Part shown: in pieces, positions 63,061-64,000 of the stretch
Position numbering within the stretch: position 1 is the first letter of the stretch
How the letters are laid out: each line of letters starts with the position of its first letter
Notes under the pieces: generated by a model
Database searches by the model: none
What the model was told of the DNA's origin: nothing
The model's input: only the letters and a program-made list of their open reading frames with translations
From: Phytoseiulus persimilis
Lineage: Eukaryota; Arthropoda; Arachnida; Mesostigmata; Phytoseiidae
Assembly: GCA_037576195.1 (NCBI GenBank)
Contig: CM075103.1
Coordinates: 4,154,001 to 4,218,000, forward strand
Length of the DNA stretch: 64,000 bases
Reading direction: 5' to 3'
Position numbers and translations under genes: made by a program

Positions 63061-64000
63061 TTTGGATACTGACAATTTCACATCGACTCGCACATAAATC
63101 ACCGGATAGAGTCGTTCATTGTCAGCTGCGATTCATGATGATTTTCTATTTGTCGGTTCGGTGTTGCCGGTGTCAATCATTTGACAAGTCCAGCTGAAAA
63201 CTTATATGGAAAGTGATATTTCCGCCTCACGCCTATTCAAAACTCGCTCGACTCGCGGTCACGCCTGACTCTCTCAGCTGTTGACAGGAGCTCGCAGCCA
63301 AGGACTCATTACGGGTATAACATACAAAACATATCGCTGCCCCTCGCTCCGACTCGGCCAGCCCACTCTTGGAAATTCGGTTTTTTGGCGACGTTCAAGG
63401 TGGACTGGAAGCTCCCTCGATCTCCATGCCAAATATCGCATAACCCGTCGCGCGACGGTTGTAAATGGAGATTCTCTCTTGGAACCGCTGACTCATCAGC
63501 CCTGAATCTCTCTGGAGATATCCGATACCGATTCTCGTGTTGAGTATGCGAACCCGAGAGTCTTACACGAATAAGGGTTATTATTTCCGTGAGTGAATCC
63601 GAGAAAATAGAGTTTTTATCGACGTGAGTTCCTGGAGCCTCGAAAAGACCAGCACTGTTGGGTGTGCGGTCTTTGTGATTTCGGACGCTCACTCGGAAAA
63701 CGGTCAGTCAACCTTGTTGCTTCGGAAGAGGGCATACCCTCTGCAGGGGACGTGGTGGGAAACTCAAGAACACGTCATATGAGACCGAGCTTTGAGAAAC
63801 AGAACTCCGTAGTGGTTATTGTGAGAGGGAGCGAGAAGATGTTCCAGAGCGTTCACCGAAATGCGGAATGTCCGTGCGAAACGTCACGGAGTTTTGGGTA
63901 CGGTACCCGAACATGGGATCGGAGAACGAGAAGATCCAGTTGATGGTATCAAATCATCGTCTGAAAGATGCGAGATTAGAGCGAAGGAAGCTGCGAAATC
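63061..64000. other. Window end; no recognisable gene
   Basis: This holds the presumed promoter of the small secreted protein gene and otherwise no exon, RNA gene or repeat that I can support. Confidence 0.5.

Overview
This window is eukaryotic nuclear DNA. Coding sequence is split by short GT-AG introns, AATAAA signals lie behind several genes, and the recognisable proteins are animal ones. Class-1-type semaphorin, kynurenine 3-monooxygenase and animal-type glutamate dehydrogenase point to an arthropod. Short introns, near-balanced base composition and a lathosterol-oxidase gene would suit a mite such as a mesostigmatan/phytoseiid; that placement is inference, not proven by the sequence.

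Layout. Bases 1 to about 32,500 hold no protein I can recognise on either strand: only GC-rich and purine-rich stretches, a 21-base G run, a long C run, a CAA/GAC-type low-complexity tract, one tRNA-like fragment, a short fold-back element (29,471-29,616) and a 45-bp minisatellite (32,126-32,260). From about 32,600 to 63,060 the DNA is gene-dense: semaphorin (-), glutamate dehydrogenase (+, 6 exons), GOLGA7 (-, 2 exons), WDR13 (+, 9 exons), two tandem DXO/Rai1 decapping-exonuclease paralogues (-), kynurenine 3-monooxygenase (+, 6 exons), a ZIP-family membrane protein (-, one exon), a sterol C5-desaturase (-, one exon) and the start of a small secreted Cys-containing protein (-). Exon joins were derived by following reading phase across splice sites and comparing with remembered family sequences.

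The genes are mostly unrelated housekeeping and developmental functions. Pairs GOLGA7/WDR13 and DXO-B/KMO are divergent and may share promoter regions; WDR13/DXO-A and KMO/ZIP are convergent.

The points most worth a second look are: the tandem DXO pair, in which one copy keeps every catalytic residue and the other has lost the metal-binding Glu-x-Asp and the motif Lys (a predicted pseudoenzyme); a ZIP protein lacking two usual metal ligands; a sterol C5-desaturase in an apparent arthropod; and a 1.1-kb hAT-like DNA element, built from AACCGCGGTTA-type palindromes and flanked by a near-perfect 8-bp duplication, inside a semaphorin intron.
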